Part shown: positions 6,077 through 6,792 of the stretch, piece by piece | How the letters are laid out: every line of letters starts with the position of its first letter | Position numbering within the stretch: position 1 is the first letter of the stretch | Assembly (NCBI GenBank): GCA_910577065.1 | Contig: CAJTLD010000062.1 | Coordinates: 7,632-14,423 of the forward strand | Direction: 5' to 3' | Origin: an uncultured Lachnospiraceae bacterium | GTDB lineage: Bacteria > Bacillota > Clostridia > Lachnospirales > Lachnospiraceae | Length of the DNA stretch: 6,792 nt | Made by a program: the position numbers and the translations under genes | Notes under the pieces: model-generated | What the model was told of the DNA's origin: nothing | The model's input: only the letters and a program-made list of their open reading frames with translations | Databases searched by the model: none

Positions 6077-6361
6077 ATGCAGTTTAAAGAATTAGCATGG
6101 AAAGATATTGTGTCAGATGGAACGGTTGTTTGTAGTAATTGCAGGATGAATTTATGCGGAATAATTAGTATGGAATTTAAAATCAATCATGAACCAAAAG
6201 AAAATAAATATATTTTATATTCCTTTGGCAAAGGAAGTCTTAGAAAATTACAGCCTGATACATATGATTCTTTAGAGGAAGCAAAGAATGTAGCATACAG
6301 AAAGTATAATGATGAAATGTCGAGGATAAAGAAAGCAGTTGATTATTTGGTGGCTACTTAG
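6077..6361 (+). CDS. Small hypothetical protein with a CxxC cluster
   Basis: No family is recognised. The product is 94 residues with three closely spaced cysteines, C19-x2-C22-x4-C27, near the N-terminus, then a predicted beta segment (about residues 30-55) and a charged helical C-terminus (about 65-90). The frame is open back to an ATG at 6044, but the ATG at 6077 is chosen because AAGGAG (6064-6069) sits seven bases before it and the longer form would overlap the upstream gene by 22 bases. It is the last gene of the operon, ending about 35 bases before a terminator. A metal-binding role is only a guess from the cysteines. Confidence 0.72.
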   Translation: MQFKELAWKDIVSDGTVVCSNCRMNLCGIISMEFKINHEPKENKYILYSFGKGSLRKLQPDTYDSLEEAKNVAYRKYNDEMSRIKKAVDYLVAT

Positions 6362-6395
6362 AAAAAGTAATGAGAATTTATATAGTGATGTTTAT

Positions 6396-6424
6396 GAGGA
6401 TTGTTTTCATGCAATCTTCTTTTT
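6396..6424 (+). terminator. Rho-independent terminator after the four-gene phage-like operon
   Basis: An 8-bp stem, GAGGATTG (6396-6403) against CAATCTTC (6412-6419) with one G-U pair, encloses an 8-base loop and is followed by five T residues (6420-6424). It separates the operon from the Rha-like gene. The stem is AT-rich, so strength is probably moderate. Confidence 0.75.
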
Positions 6425-6462
6425 AGTTGGAGAAATAATAGATTTGAGGTGATAAAGATATT

Positions 6463-6792
6463 TTGACAAACAGCAGAGAAATAGCAATAGTATATAAAAA
6501 ACGGCATGATAGTGTATTAAGAACAATTAGTGAAATCACAAAGAAAAATCCTGAATTATCCAAATATTTTATCGAAAGTTCCTATATTTCAAAAGATGGC
6601 AGATGTTTAAAACAATATGAAATGGATGATATGGGTGTTGATATTTTAAAGAACAGATTCAAATATAATGTCCGTTCTGCAAGGTTTGAATATAAATACC
6701 TAAATGAAATAGAAGATTTCTTAAATGTAATGGATATTGATTATATCGAGCAATATCAAGTTGATAATTACAGGATTGATTTATTTATTCCT
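6463..6792 (+). CDS. Rha-family phage regulatory protein, 3' end cut by the window, with an atypical C-terminal domain
   Basis: The frame is open from a TTG at 6463 to the window end (110 codons visible). Residues 2-~62 match the N-terminal Rha domain: TNSREIA at 2-8, the KKRHDSVLR block at 12-20 (usual form GKRHDNVLR), and FIESSYISKDGR at 37-48 (usual form F-x-ESSY-x-xxxGR). Rha proteins are phage regulators and antirepressors. After ~63 the sequence leaves the family: residues 75-110 include FEYKYLNEIEDFL, a YIEQYQV segment and NYRIDLFIP, a pattern like the start of small PD-(D/E)XK or Vsr-like nuclease domains appended to phage KilA/Bro/Rha proteins. That second assignment is inference. 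The TTG start is supported by AGGTGAT (6447-6453) nine bases upstream and a stop codon at 6445-6447 in frame. AT-rich composition and the terminator before it suggest its own transcript. Confidence 0.8.
   Translation, partial: MTNSREIAIVYKKRHDSVLRTISEITKKNPELSKYFIESSYISKDGRCLKQYEMDDMGVDILKNRFKYNVRSARFEYKYLNEIEDFLNVMDIDYIEQYQVDNYRIDLFIP

Overview
The window looks like a chromosomal segment of a Clostridia-type Firmicute (probably a Lachnospiraceae relative) joined to the edge of a phage-like accessory region. The assignment rests on a complete T-box leader, AGGAG-type ribosome binding sites, a LeuA of the ~560-residue type and a moderate base composition. No species name can be supported from the sequence.

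Positions 1-4551 are ordinary chromosome of fairly balanced composition. A bidirectional terminator (36-84) closes the minus-strand gene leuA (2-isopropylmalate synthase, 83-1762). leuA is preceded by a full leucine T-box riboswitch (about 1810-2097) with a promoter at 2104-2132. The T-box has a CUC specifier, an antiterminator with a UGGU bulge, and a competing terminator, so leuA should be expressed when tRNA-Leu is uncharged. Divergently, a plus-strand promoter (about 2158-2192) drives a family 2 glycosyltransferase with a TTG start (2258-3319). A class I SAM-dependent RNA methyltransferase of the RlmI type (3355-4551) follows 35 bases later, probably in the same transcript.

At 4552 the sequence changes. 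It becomes AT-rich and gene style switches to short, closely packed genes with strong Shine-Dalgarno sites. A 425-base gene-free stretch (4552-4976) holds four direct repeats near ATGGYGTAAA, a 20-bp inverted repeat (4720-4739 / 4755-4774) that pairs completely as RNA if four U-G wobbles are allowed, a promoter-like sequence (4752-4780), and a strikingly G-poor, CA-rich leader. The four genes that follow form an apparent operon: a phage-type protein possibly related to HK97 gp10 (4977-5414), an HU-family DNA-binding protein (5431-5718) and two small cysteine-containing proteins (5733-6065, 6077-6361). The operon ends at a terminator (6396-6424). The window closes inside a Rha-family phage regulator (from 6463) that lacks the usual antirepressor tail and appears to run into a different, possibly nuclease-like, C-terminal domain.

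The simplest reading is a prophage, or a remnant or integrative element derived from one, next to the rRNA methyltransferase gene. No integrase or second attachment site lies in the window, so the boundary is inferred. The parts most worth follow-up are the repeat and inverted-repeat cluster at the junction and the Rha fusion.
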